The position numbers and the translations under genes were made by a program. A stretch of 64,000 nt of DNA from CBDBBY01 sp965203795 (GTDB lineage: Bacteria > Pseudomonadota > Alphaproteobacteria > Rhodobacterales > Rhodobacteraceae), in contig OZ241915.1 in assembly GCA_965203795.1 (NCBI GenBank), positions 62,001 through 126,000 on the forward strand, given 5' to 3'. Under the pieces are notes generated by a model. It saw nothing but the letters and a program-made list of their open reading frames with translations. It did no database searches and had not been told where the DNA came from. Shown here one piece after another: positions 34,614 through 43,349 of the stretch. The stretch's first letter is position 1. Every line of letters starts with the position of its first letter.

Positions 34614-34642
34614 CGGGGCGGGAGTCCCGGTAGCCGCAAGCT

Positions 34643-37186
34643 ATGCCCGTACCCAAGAAACCGCTTGATCGCCTCTATGCAGGGGCAGGCCCGGCTTTGG
34701 CGGGGCTGGGATGGCGGATTTTTCTCACCCGCGTCGGCATGCTTGCCGAATCGGCCTCCGCGGCGCTCTGGCCGGCTGCGGCTGCACTCATGGCAGGCTA
34801 CGCTGCGGCATCTTTCGGAACCGGCGCTGCGCCCGCCTTCGAGTTCGCGGCGTGGATCGCGTGGGGCCTCACTTCCGGTTTCCTGCTTCTTCGTGGGCTT
34901 TTTCGGACCCGCTGGCCAAGGCGCGGCGAAGCGCTGGCCAGAATGGACCGCTCGTTGCCCGGCTCCCCTATCGCCGCCCTCCTTGATCGGCGGGCACCTG
35001 CGGGCGGGCGGGCGGGAGACAAGCTCTGGGACGAGCATGTCCGCAGGATGGTGCTTGAGGCATCGAAAGCCCGTGCCGCCGCGCCTGCAATCAGGCTGGC
35101 CGAATCCGATCCGTACTGCCTCCGCCTTGCCGGGGCCGTAGCGTTCGCTGTCGCCTTGCTGTTCGGGCCGGGCATTGCCCTGCCGACGGGCGTTCCGCAT
35201 CTCGGCGCGGCCAGCGCCGACGCGACGGGAACGACGTTCGACGCATGGATGGAGCCTCCGGCGCATACCGGAATGCGGAGCATCTACCTCAACGAAGTCG
35301 CATCCGGCGCGACCTTGGAAGCGCCGGAAGGAAGCGTGGTCACGGTTCTCGAGCATGGCGGCTCCGGCGAACTGAAGATTGCCGAATCGGTCTCCGGAGG
35401 CGCCGGACCTGAATCCGGAGACGGCGGGCGCCGGACGCTGACGATAATCGAATCGGGCGAATTGCGGCTTGCGGTCGATGGCGGGACGGAGGCGTTCTGG
35501 AGGTTCGAGGCCATGCGGGACCGCCCGCCCGCCGTTGCGCCGAGAGGCCCGATGGTCAACGAGCCGGGCGGCGTGCTCGAAATCCCGCTGAGGATTTCGG
35601 ACGACTACGGCGTCGCGTCGCTCGAAATCGAATTCCAGCTGGATTCCGAAGGAATCGAGCGGTTGCACGGGCTGGCGGCGGAGCACGACCCGGCCAAGCC
35701 GCAGACATTCCCGATCCCGCTTCCCTACGGTGGTTCCCGGACCGAGATCGAGACCAAATTCAGAGGCGGCTTCGAAAGCCACCCTTGGGCAGGGCTTCCG
35801 GTCAGGATTGTCGCCACGGCGACCGATTCGGCCGGACAGCCGGGGCGTTCGGAGGACTGGTTCGCGGTTTTGCCGGAGCGCGAATTCCTGGATCCGGTGG
35901 CGGCCGCTCTGGCCGAGCAGCGCCGGGACCTGATGTGGAGCGGGGCGAACGCCGACCGGGTGGCCCGAGCGGCCAGAGCGATAACGCACGATCCGGACAC
36001 GCTGTTCGACGGCATCCGTTCCTACGCGTTCGCGCGCGCCGCCATCCGCCGGCTGGAATCGGGGCCGGAAGGCGCTTCGGATCCGTCAAGGAGGAGCGAC
36101 GCCGCCTCTCTGCTCTGGCAGGCCGCTCTCGCGGCGGAGGGCGGCAACATCGAAGCGCTTCGCCGTCGGCTCGCGGACGCGGGCGAACGGCTTGCGGATG
36201 CGATCCGCGAAGGCGCTTCGGAGGAAATGATCGCAGGCCTGCTTCAGGAATACCGGAGCCTGATGGAGGAGTACCTGCGGCAGATGGCCCAAAGCGGCGC
36301 GGTCGCTTCGGTTCCGGGAGGGCAGTTCGCCGAGTCGCGCGAAATCGGCAGCGACCAGCTCGAGGACATGCTTGAGGAGCTGGAGCGGATGCTCCGCGAA
36401 GGGCGGATGGAAGAGGCCGGGCGGATGCTGAGCGAGCTGCGCAGCATCATGGAAAACCTGGTTGCGGGGCAGCCGGAAGGCGGCTCCGGGGCCGGGCAGT
36501 TCGCCCGCCAGTCCGTCGACGGCTTCCGCAGCATCCTCAGGGAGCAGCAGGGTCTTGCAGACCGCGCCTACCGGGATCTCAGGGAGCTCGGAGGCCCGGA
36601 ATCGGCGGGCAGATCAAGCGGGAACACCGGAAGCAGCGGAGGCATCGGCAGCGGCAGGGATCATTTCGGCGAGGGCGAGGGATCGGCGGGCGCCGGCGGC
36701 GACGGGAGCGCTCTTTCAGGGCTTCAGGAAACGCTGCGGCAGCGTCTGCGGTCGCAGATGCGGGACTTGGCGAACTCCGGAGCGCTCGATTCGGCGGAAG
36801 CGCTCGGCGCGTTCGAGGATGCCGCCCGGGCCATGACGCGGGCGCGCGACCGTTTGGCGGACGGGGATCTCCAAGGCGGAATCGCGGAACAGACCGGCGC
36901 GATGGAGCGGCTTGGCGAAGGCATCCGCTCGCTTGGCCGGAGTTTGCAGGGCGCGGACGACAGCGGTTACGGCGGCCCTCCCGGGACCGGAACGGCCAGC
37001 GGGGATCCTTTCGGCCGGAGCGGATCCGGCCGCGCGGGAATCGGGCATGGCAGCTTGGTGAATCCCGAAGCCTTGCTCAACCGCCGCGTGCAGGAGCTGC
37101 GGGAGGAAATCAGAAGGCGGACGAGCGTGCCGGACAGGCCGCAATCCGAGCGCGACTATCTGATTCGGCTTCTCGAGCGCTACTGA
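34643..37186 (+). CDS. DUF4175/TIGR02302 family large membrane protein
   Basis: This 847-residue protein has two N-terminal transmembrane segments (about residues 35-58 and 63-85) and a third near 158-178. A long extracytoplasmic part follows, with beta-rich sequence around 190-400 and then charged helices with many Glu/Arg repeats (about 500-620). The tail has Gly/Ser-rich linkers and a final Q..EL..EIRRR segment. This matches the alphaproteobacterial TIGR02302 family of unknown function, often found just after lysA as here. No enzymatic motif is visible. Confidence 0.88.
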   Translation: MPVPKKPLDRLYAGAGPALAGLGWRIFLTRVGMLAESASAALWPAAAALMAGYAAASFGTGAAPAFEFAAWIAWGLTSGFLLLRGLFRTRWPRRGEALARMDRSLPGSPIAALLDRRAPAGGRAGDKLWDEHVRRMVLEASKARAAAPAIRLAESDPYCLRLAGAVAFAVALLFGPGIALPTGVPHLGAASADATGTTFDAWMEPPAHTGMRSIYLNEVASGATLEAPEGSVVTVLEHGGSGELKIAESVSGGAGPESGDGGRRTLTIIESGELRLAVDGGTEAFWRFEAMRDRPPAVAPRGPMVNEPGGVLEIPLRISDDYGVASLEIEFQLDSEGIERLHGLAAEHDPAKPQTFPIPLPYGGSRTEIETKFRGGFESHPWAGLPVRIVATATDSAGQPGRSEDWFAVLPEREFLDPVAAALAEQRRDLMWSGANADRVARAARAITHDPDTLFDGIRSYAFARAAIRRLESGPEGASDPSRRSDAASLLWQAALAAEGGNIEALRRRLADAGERLADAIREGASEEMIAGLLQEYRSLMEEYLRQMAQSGAVASVPGGQFAESREIGSDQLEDMLEELERMLREGRMEEAGRMLSELRSIMENLVAGQPEGGSGAGQFARQSVDGFRSILREQQGLADRAYRDLRELGGPESAGRSSGNTGSSGGIGSGRDHFGEGEGSAGAGGDGSALSGLQETLRQRLRSQMRDLANSGALDSAEALGAFEDAARAMTRARDRLADGDLQGGIAEQTGAMERLGEGIRSLGRSLQGADDSGYGGPPGTGTASGDPFGRSGSGRAGIGHGSLVNPEALLNRRVQELREEIRRRTSVPDRPQSERDYLIRLLERY

Positions 37187-37214
37187 GGCCCGAAGCTTTC
37201 CCAGTCTCCCAGTC

Positions 37215-37418
37215 GGGTGCATCCCGTTTTTCGTGGAAACCGTCTGCAGGCGGATCATCGTGATCCGGTTCAAGTGCGCGGGATGCCGCCGGTTGAAAGC
37301 GGGCGCCAACGCTCTGCTCGCCATAAAATGCTGCATCGAAAGCAGTCGCCGGCCCAACTTCCTTGATTGGAGTACCTGCCGCGGCACAGCCGCATGACCA
37401 GGAAATTGGGATGTGCCC
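37215..37418 (+). mobile_element. MITE-like element, copy A
   Basis: This 204-base non-coding element begins GGGTGCATCCC and ends with the near-inverse GGGATGTGCCC. It is related along its length to the element at 42028-42225. It encodes no transposase. It lies between DUF4175 and the HigBA-like pair. Confidence 0.6.
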
Positions 37419-37435
37419 TTTCCTGGTCTGCCCGC

Positions 37436-37464
37436 TTGAAGATTTAGTGCAAATACGCTATATT
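37436..37464 (+). promoter_or_regulatory. Promoter of the HigBA-like pair, predicts a leaderless transcript
   Basis: TTGAAG (37436-37441) and TATATT (37459-37464) are 17 bases apart. Transcription should begin around 37470-37472, exactly at the toxin ATG. No ribosome site precedes that ATG. Confidence 0.6.
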
Positions 37465-37469
37465 GCGGC

Positions 37470-37805
37470 ATGCAATGGACGATTGAGATTGTTTCTGCCG
37501 CCTACGCCGAAATCGACGCCCTGCCGATCAAGCTAAGCGCAAGGCTGGTCCGGCTGCTGGAGGTCGTGGAGAAAGTCGGTCTGGTGAAGCTTCGCGCGCC
37601 GCATGCCAGGCATCTTGAAGGCAAGCTCTGGGAGCTCAGGGTCAAGGCCGACGGTGGGATTGCCAGAGGGATTTATGTGACGGCATCCGGAAGGCGGGTG
37701 GTGGTTCTGCATGTCTTTGTGAAGAAATCGCGCAAGACGCCGCGCCGGGCGCTTGAGACCGCTGCGGAACGGATGGGGCATGTGGAGAACCATGGCGAAG
37801 TTTAA
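37470..37805 (+). CDS. RelE/HigB-type toxin (Gp49-like family)
   Basis: This 111-residue protein matches the phage Gp49-like/HigB group of the RelE superfamily, ribosome-dependent mRNA interferases. It has the conserved KLWELRVKADGGIARGIY core strand (about residues 50-67), VVVLHVFVKKSRKTPRRALETA near the end, and a short N-terminal helix pair. It precedes its antitoxin, as usual for higBA. The ATG has no ribosome site and coincides with the predicted transcription start. Confidence 0.85.
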   Translation: MQWTIEIVSAAYAEIDALPIKLSARLVRLLEVVEKVGLVKLRAPHARHLEGKLWELRVKADGGIARGIYVTASGRRVVVLHVFVKKSRKTPRRALETAAERMGHVENHGEV

Positions 37806-37846
37806 GAGGCATTTCATGATCGTCCAGATCCAAAAAGGAGGATCAA

Positions 37847-38140
37847 ATGCCAAAGATGACGACGTTGAAGGAGTTGAAGAAGCGTTACATGGAGGATCCG
37901 GAATTCCGGAAGGAGTATGCGCTGGTCGACGAAGAGTACGCGCTGGTCGAGACGCTGGTTCGCGCCCGCGCGGCGGCGAATCTGACGCAGGCGGAAGTCG
38001 CCCGGCGGATCGGCACGACCCAGTCCGCGGTCGCGCGGCTGGAGGGCGGCCGGGTGTCGCCGTCATTCGCCACCCTGCGCCGCTACGCAGAAGCGACCGG
38101 CACGCGGCTGACCGTGGGCTTGGTTCGGGCCGATGGCTGA
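37847..38140 (+). CDS. HigA-type helix-turn-helix antitoxin
   Basis: This 97-residue XRE-type protein follows the toxin by 41 bases. An AAAGGAGG ribosome site lies 6 bases before the ATG. The helix-turn-helix reads LTQAEVARRIGTTQSAVARLEGGR (about residues 47-70) and is followed by SFATLRRYAEATG. The N-terminal part contains a short in-place duplication, EYALVDEEYALVE. It should neutralise the toxin and repress the operon. The strong ribosome site compared with the leaderless toxin fits the excess of antitoxin expected in such pairs. Confidence 0.87.
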   Translation: MPKMTTLKELKKRYMEDPEFRKEYALVDEEYALVETLVRARAAANLTQAEVARRIGTTQSAVARLEGGRVSPSFATLRRYAEATGTRLTVGLVRADG

Positions 38141-38204
38141 AATGCGCGAATGTGGCCGTCAAACGGGCGATGTGCTGCCCGGGACCGGCCGGGGTGCAGG
38201 CGAT

Positions 38205-38780
38205 TCAGAGCCGTTCGGCGATGCGCGACGTCGCGTCGTCCACGGCCCGCGTGAAGGATTCGAGATAGGGCGCCGCTGCGGGGATTCGCTCGACGATTTC
38301 GGACGAATAATTGTATGCGAAGGCCGCGGCGACGAGGAGCGCTATCAGCACGACCGCGGCGGCGCGTCCCCAGCCGCTGCTTTCGTCCTTCCGAAGTGAA
38401 TCCCGCCCGGAAACGGATTCGGAATCCGAGGCCCGCGCCACAACCGGCCGGGATTGAACGGCCGAGTTGCCGGACGCGGTCTCCGCCGCCTTCGAGCTTG
38501 TCCGCGGCTGCGCGCGTTTGGCGGCTTCCACGAACTCGGCCTCCTCCCTCAGAATTTTCAGCACCTCCGCGCGGCGGAGGGGATCGTCCGGTTCGGAGGC
38601 GCCAACTGTTCCGGACTCGGGTCCCCATGGCCCTGAATCCGCGTTCCCCGAAGCCGGCTTCGATCGCAGCGGCCACGCCGGGAAACGGCAGTAAGGGCAT
38701 AGCACTTCGGTGTCGGAGGGCGCTTCCGGAGGGACGTCCGCGGGGAACCACTCCCCGCAATCTTGGCATTCGATCTGCAT
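38205..38780 (-). CDS. MJ0042-type zinc-ribbon membrane protein
   Basis: This 191-residue protein begins MQIECQDCGEWF and continues to VLCPYC at about residue 30, giving the four cysteines of an MJ0042-type zinc ribbon. A low-complexity polar linker follows, and a single transmembrane segment lies near residues 136-155 (AAVVLIALLVAAAFAY). The family is frequent in alphaproteobacteria near ftsE-ftsX and plsC. Here plsC is the divergent neighbour but ftsEX are absent. The ATG at 38780 directly precedes the zinc ribbon, so upstream in-frame sequence was excluded. Confidence 0.75.
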   Translation of the reverse strand: MQIECQDCGEWFPADVPPEAPSDTEVLCPYCRFPAWPLRSKPASGNADSGPWGPESGTVGASEPDDPLRRAEVLKILREEAEFVEAAKRAQPRTSSKAAETASGNSAVQSRPVVARASDSESVSGRDSLRKDESSGWGRAAAVVLIALLVAAAFAYNYSSEIVERIPAAAPYLESFTRAVDDATSRIAERL

Positions 38781-38947
38781 GGATCGGGCAGGAATTCCGG
38801 TCTTCGCGAACGCGGCTATATCAGGCACAGGCATTGCGGTTGCAAGGCGCGGCTTGCCTTGAGCGGCGGACTCGGCAATAGCGCGATGCGCTTTGCCCGC
38901 TCGCGCGGGCCGCCGAGGCAGGACGGTAAACAGCTTCGCTACGCTCC

Positions 38948-39691
38948 ATGGCATCGCATTTCATTCAATGGACGAGATCGCTCCTGTTCGTGGTCCAGAT
39001 GTATCTGGCCATGGCATGCCTCGCCGTGGTGTTCGCGCCTTGCGCCGCCGTGAGCCGCGCCTGGGCCTACAAGGCGATTCGGACCTATTGCGGCTGGGTG
39101 AGGCTGACCGCGGATGTGATGGTAGGCCTCAAGTCGGAAATCCGCGGGCAGACGCCGTCCGGGGCCGTGCTGGTTTGCTCCAAGCACCAGTCCTTCCTCG
39201 ACATCATCCTGCTTTGCAGCGCGCTTCCCGAGCCCCGGTTCGTGATGAAGAAAGAACTCGCAAGCGCCCCGATCATCGGTTACTTCGCAAAGCGGATCGG
39301 ATGCGTGCCGGTGGACCGCGGCAAGGGCTCGTTCGCCATCAAGCAGATGCTGGACGGCGTCCGGCGGCACGAATCCTTGACCGGCCAGCTGATCATCTAC
39401 CCGCAGGGCACGCGCGTGGCGCCCGGAGCCCGGCGTCCTTACAAGATCGGCGCCGCGCTTCTGTACGAGGGCTGCGGCCTTCCCTGCATTCCGTGCGCGA
39501 CGAATGTCGGAGTGTTCTGGCCGAGGCGGCGGATCTACCGGTCGCAAGGAACCGCAGTGATGGAATGGCTGCCCGAAATACCGAGCGGTCTTGAGCAGCA
39601 GGAATTCATGAGCGAGCTTGAAACGGTCGTGGAAACCGGTTCCGACCGGCTGATGGAGGAGGCTGGATTCCGCCCGGAAAGCGCGGGCTGA
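38948..39691 (+). CDS. plsC: 1-acyl-sn-glycerol-3-phosphate acyltransferase
   Basis: PlsC adds the second acyl chain to make phosphatidic acid at the inner membrane. The 247-residue protein has an N-terminal hydrophobic segment (about residues 10-32), the catalytic HxxxxD motif as CSKHQSFLD (about 76-84), FVMKKELASAP, and the glycerophosphate-binding IYPQGTRVAPG. All four acyltransferase blocks are present in order. It is convergent with accA, 9 bases away. Confidence 0.93.
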   Translation: MASHFIQWTRSLLFVVQMYLAMACLAVVFAPCAAVSRAWAYKAIRTYCGWVRLTADVMVGLKSEIRGQTPSGAVLVCSKHQSFLDIILLCSALPEPRFVMKKELASAPIIGYFAKRIGCVPVDRGKGSFAIKQMLDGVRRHESLTGQLIIYPQGTRVAPGARRPYKIGAALLYEGCGLPCIPCATNVGVFWPRRRIYRSQGTAVMEWLPEIPSGLEQQEFMSELETVVETGSDRLMEEAGFRPESAG

Positions 39692-39700
39692 AGCAGGCCG

Positions 39701-40663
39701 TCAGGCGGCGAGCGCCTCGGCGCCGATATCCAGGAACCTCTTTTCGCGTGTCCGTGTCCGCTCGCTCGGCTTGAGATCCGAGACCTCGCCGAGCATTTCC
39801 GCCAGCGCCGATCCCACGCTTTCGATGGCGCTCTTCGGATCCCGCTGGGCGCCTCCCAGCGGTTCGGGAATGACCCTGTCGACGATTCCCAGCTGGAGAA
39901 GATCCTGAGCGGTCAGCCGCAGCGCTTCGGCGGCTTCGCGCATCTTGTCAGCGTCCTTCCACAGGATCGAGGCGCATCCCTCCGGACTGATGACCGAGTA
40001 GATCGAATGCTCCAGCATCGCCACGCGATCGGCGGAGGTGAACGCGACCGCGCCGCCCGAGCCGCCCTCTCCGATAATGACCGATACGACGGGAACGCTC
40101 AAAGAAAGGCACTTGTCGATGGTCTTCGCGATGGCCTCGGACTGTCCGCGCTCCTCGGCCCCCTTGCCGGGATACGCGCCGGGCGTGTCGACGATCATCA
40201 CGACGGGAATTCCGAAACGGTCGGCCAGGTCCATCAGCCGGACCGCTTTGCGGTAGCCTTCCGGCCGAGCCATCCCGAAATTGTGGTGGAGCCGCGAATT
40301 CGTGTCGAAACCCTTCTCCTGACCGATCACGGCAACCGGCTGGTCGTTCAGCCTCGCGAGGCAGCCGATGACCGCAGTGTCCTCAGAGTAACTCCGGTCG
40401 CCGGCAAGGTCGACGCGGTCGGTGAAGAGCTCGGTCAAGTAGTCGCGGCAATGCGGCCGGTTCGGATGCCGGGCGACTTGGCATTTCCGCCAAGGCGTCA
40501 GGCTGGCGTACAGCTCCTTGAGCTCTTTTTCGGCCTTTCGCTCCAAATCCCGGATGTCTTTCTTGGACGCCGGGGCCTTGCCTTCGGCCTCCGCTGAACG
40601 CAGTTCGGCCGCCTTGCCTTCGAGTTCGGCGACAGGGTTCTCGAATTCGAGGTAGTGCGTCAT
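39701..40663 (-). CDS. accA: Acetyl-CoA carboxylase carboxyltransferase subunit alpha
   Basis: AccA with AccD transfers the carboxyl group from biotin to acetyl-CoA, committing carbon to fatty-acid synthesis. The 320-residue protein starts MTHYLEFENPVAELE and has an N-terminal helical hairpin. The crotonase-fold core contains FGMARPEGYRKA, VDTPGAYPG and GEGGSGGA (oxyanion region), plus HSIYSVISPEGCASILWKD. Length and start are typical. AccD is not in the window. Confidence 0.96.
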   Translation of the reverse strand: MTHYLEFENPVAELEGKAAELRSAEAEGKAPASKKDIRDLERKAEKELKELYASLTPWRKCQVARHPNRPHCRDYLTELFTDRVDLAGDRSYSEDTAVIGCLARLNDQPVAVIGQEKGFDTNSRLHHNFGMARPEGYRKAVRLMDLADRFGIPVVMIVDTPGAYPGKGAEERGQSEAIAKTIDKCLSLSVPVVSVIIGEGGSGGAVAFTSADRVAMLEHSIYSVISPEGCASILWKDADKMREAAEALRLTAQDLLQLGIVDRVIPEPLGGAQRDPKSAIESVGSALAEMLGEVSDLKPSERTRTREKRFLDIGAEALAA

Positions 40664-40793
40664 TTTTGTTCGGCTGCTGCTCGAGTGCCATGCGCCAGCC
40701 CGCCCGCGCGGCAGGCGCCGCTCGCGGACCCGGCCAATGCGCCGACTGCCGTTACAAGTAGCGGCGGGCTGCGCCTCATTCAAGCGGCGGCGG

Positions 40794-41966
40794 TCAGCCG
40801 TGGTCGGCGAAAGCGGAGCGGAGGCGCTCCGCGGCCCTTTCGAGCACGGGTCGCGGCGTGGCGAAGTTGAACCTGAAATATCCCTCGCCGCCGAGGCCGA
40901 AGGTCGGACCCCGGTTCGCCGCGACTTGGGCGACCTCTTCGATCCTGCGCTGCACCTCGCGGTCCGGCAGTCCCGTATCCCGGAAGTCTACCCATGCGAG
41001 ATACGTCGCTTCGAGCGGCATCGACCGGACGCCGGGAATTCCGTTCATCGCCTCGTCGAAAATCATTCGGTTTCCGTCCAAATAGGGGAGGAGCTCGTCC
41101 AGCCACTCAGCGCCACCGGGGGAATAAACGGCTTCGGCAAGGAACATGCCGAAGCTGCTCGGCGAAATCCCCAAGGCCGCCATCCGCTTCGCGAAGGCCG
41201 CTCGCAGCTCGTCATCGGGGATGATCACGTTCCCGATATGCGCGCCCGCGAGATTGAACGTCTTCGTGACCGCCGTCATCATGACCAGACGATCCGCGAT
41301 TTCCGGAGCCGCCAGTGGCATGGGCGTGTGCGTACCGCCCGGCAGCAGCAGATCATGGTGGATCTCGTCCGAAACCAGCAGGAGATCGTGTTCCCGGCAG
41401 AACGCCGCGAGCGACCTCAGCTCGTCGCGGGTCCATATCCGCCCTCCCGGATTGTGCGGCGAGCAAAGCACCACGATCTTTTCCCTACCGGTCAGCAAGG
41501 CGGCATACGCCGGAAAGTCCATTTCGTACCGGCCGTCCCGCAGCGCGAGCGGAAGCTCGGTCAGCCCGCGCCCGGCCGCCGCGATTATCCGCGAGAACGC
41601 ATGGTACACCGGAGTGAACAATGCGACCCCGTCGCCGGGCCGCGAGAAGGCGTCGATGCAGAGCGCGGTTCCGTTGACAAGGCCGTGCGCCGTGAAAATC
41701 CATTCCGGGCGGACCTCCCAAGAGTGCCTGGTCCGCATCCACCACGCGACCGCCTCCTTGAACGACCGGTCGTCTCCGTAGTAGCCGAAGACCCCGTGAT
41801 CCAGCATGCCCGCGAGCGCCTCGGTTGCCGCGATCGGCGGGCGGAAGTCCATGTCCGCGACCCACATCGCGATGCCGCGGTCCGGGGGCACGCCGTAGAG
41901 GCTTTCCATCAGGTCCCACTTGGCGCTGTGGGTTCCCCTGCGGTCGATGATTTCGTCGAAGTCCAT
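40794..41966 (-). CDS. PLP-dependent aminotransferase, MalY/PatB type
   Basis: This 390-residue fold-type I PLP enzyme of the MalY/PatB group has members that act as cystathionine beta-lyases or aminotransferases. The N-terminal RRGTHSAKWD and MWVADMDF are characteristic of the group. CSPHNPGGRIWTRDEL holds the cofactor-contacting residues and the PLP lysine is in TAVTKTFNLAG. FRFNFATPR near the end carries the substrate-carboxylate Arg. The ATG at 41966 matches the family; longer frames run into the MITE-like element upstream. The exact reaction is undetermined. Confidence 0.88.
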   Translation of the reverse strand: MDFDEIIDRRGTHSAKWDLMESLYGVPPDRGIAMWVADMDFRPPIAATEALAGMLDHGVFGYYGDDRSFKEAVAWWMRTRHSWEVRPEWIFTAHGLVNGTALCIDAFSRPGDGVALFTPVYHAFSRIIAAAGRGLTELPLALRDGRYEMDFPAYAALLTGREKIVVLCSPHNPGGRIWTRDELRSLAAFCREHDLLLVSDEIHHDLLLPGGTHTPMPLAAPEIADRLVMMTAVTKTFNLAGAHIGNVIIPDDELRAAFAKRMAALGISPSSFGMFLAEAVYSPGGAEWLDELLPYLDGNRMIFDEAMNGIPGVRSMPLEATYLAWVDFRDTGLPDREVQRRIEEVAQVAANRGPTFGLGGEGYFRFNFATPRPVLERAAERLRSAFADHG

Positions 41967-42027
41967 CCGAGCCTCCGCGGTCGAGCGGCAAACTAGCCGC
42001 AGCGGCGGAAGCCGCAAGCCGGAAGTC

Positions 42028-42225
42028 GGGTGCATCCCATTTTGCGTGGAAATCGCCCGCAAGCCGGTCGTGGGGAGCCGGTTCAAGCGGGCTGCCGCTG
42101 GCCGAACGTGGGCGCGACATCCTGTTCGCCATCAATTGTCGCATCGACAGCAGCCTCTGGACCGCGTTCCTCGACTGGAGGGCTTTCCGCGGCGCGGCTG
42201 CCTGACCGCCAAACGGGACGCACCC
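42028..42225 (+). mobile_element. MITE-like element, copy B
   Basis: This 198-base element begins GGGTGCATCCC and ends AAACGGGACGCACCC, which is almost the inverse of its own start. It aligns along its length with 37215-37418 at reduced identity. It is non-coding and lies upstream of the aminotransferase gene. Confidence 0.65.
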
Positions 42226-42258
42226 GCAGTCCGGAATGCATTGAACCCAGTCACACAG

Positions 42259-42342
42259 TGGAAACCGCCAAACCGACCGGATACCCTGCCAGACGAATCG
42301 AACAGGAGAAAAGACCCCGACAGTCCAGAATGTATTGAACCC
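42259..42342 (+). repeat. 84-base dispersed repeat, copy 1
   Basis: This segment is nearly identical to 52335-52418. It begins TGGAAACCGCCAA and ends GTCCAGAATGTATTGAACCC. A degenerate echo of its end (GTCCGGAATGCATTGAACCC) lies at about 42229-42248, directly beside the MITE-like element. Confidence 0.8.
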
Positions 42343-42476
42343 AATCAATGAATTGACGGCGGACATGAAGTGCCTCACGCTCGGGCAAGTATTCAACCGT
42401 TAGCGCCGCATGGCTGCGCGACGCGGCATGCGGCACGCCGAGCGCCGAAGATGTTTCTTGCGATGGGGTGCAGGCG

Positions 42477-42878
42477 ATGAGCGAGCAGACGCTGGCGGGA
42501 CTGTCCGAGCGGTTGGCGAGGCACGAGGAACGGATGAACACGCATCAGGCGACCCAGGAAGGCGCCATGGACCGGATGCGAGCCGACATGGCGGAACGCG
42601 ACGCCGACCGCGATGTCGAAATGGCGAAGCGCGATTCCGACCGCGACGGAGGCATTTCAGCGCTCGGAAGTGCCATGGACCGGCTGCGAGCCGATTTGGC
42701 GGAGCGGGACGCCGAAAAGGCGAAGCGAGACGCGGAGCGGGATGCCAAAATGGCGAAGCGAGACGCCGACCGCGATGTTGAAATGACAAAGCGGGACAAG
42801 GACAACACGCGATGGATGATCGGCTTGTGGGTCGCCACGGTCGTCGTCTTGGGTGCCTTCGTCACCTGGGATCTCTGA
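42477..42878 (+). CDS. Charged coiled-coil protein with C-terminal membrane anchor
   Basis: This 133-residue protein is built from repeated charged segments of the ERDADRD.EMAKRD.DRD type (about residues 35-105). It probably forms a long helix or coiled coil, and ends in a single transmembrane segment (about 112-130). The layout resembles small coiled-coil/tail-anchor proteins such as DUF1640-like families, but recognition is weak. The ATG at 42477 follows GGGGTGCAGG; a GTG 3 codons earlier is possible. Internal repetition at DNA level suggests expansion by slippage or unequal crossover. Confidence 0.6.
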   Translation: MSEQTLAGLSERLARHEERMNTHQATQEGAMDRMRADMAERDADRDVEMAKRDSDRDGGISALGSAMDRLRADLAERDAEKAKRDAERDAKMAKRDADRDVEMTKRDKDNTRWMIGLWVATVVVLGAFVTWDL

Positions 42879-43349
42879 TTCCGCAGCGACGCCTGCGTTC
42901 GCAGGACGAAGACGAATGCATGGCATCCGCGTCTTCCGCTCGTCGCAAGACTTGCCGTTTCAACTCCGATTGGCGACATCGCCGATGTAATTCGCTCGCA
43001 AATTGATCATGCGTTCCCGTCCTTGCCGGTGTGATCTGCCGACTCATCGAGTCGGCGAACTCCACCGGCGTGACCGCGCCGAGCGGATTACGATGGCAAC
43101 CGCATCGGCGTGTGCCGGGATTCAGGCTGCATTTGACCTGTTCCGCGGACTCGGGCGTCGGCCGCACTCGGCGTCCCGGGGGAACTGACGCGCCTTCAAG
43201 GTTCAGTGCGGCGCTCCTCCGTCGCGGTTGTCGACGACCTGCGAACGGCGGGCATTGCGCATCGGAATGCAAGCAGCAGGCTCACCCCAAAAACGGGATG
43301 CACCCCCCCCGAAGTCCTGCGCGTTGCGGAATCCTCCGGGCTTCCATAG
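42879..43349 (+). other. Intergenic region with a MITE end fragment
   Basis: Bases 43288-43305 read CAAAAACGGGATGCACCC, the inverse of the terminal sequence of the MITE-like elements, followed by a run of C. On the minus strand about 43030-43190 there is a weak resemblance to the end of a transposase (NPLGAVTPVEFAD), too degraded to call. No intact gene was seen. Confidence 0.45.

Noticed and set aside
34310..35989. Open frame of about 560 codons on the minus strand
   Set aside because: It is antisense to the end of lysA and the start of the DUF4175 gene; both of those have family support and this frame has none.
43030..43190. Transposase C-terminus on the minus strand
   Set aside because: Only about 15 residues resemble the TP.EFA ending of integrase-type transposases; too little to support a feature.
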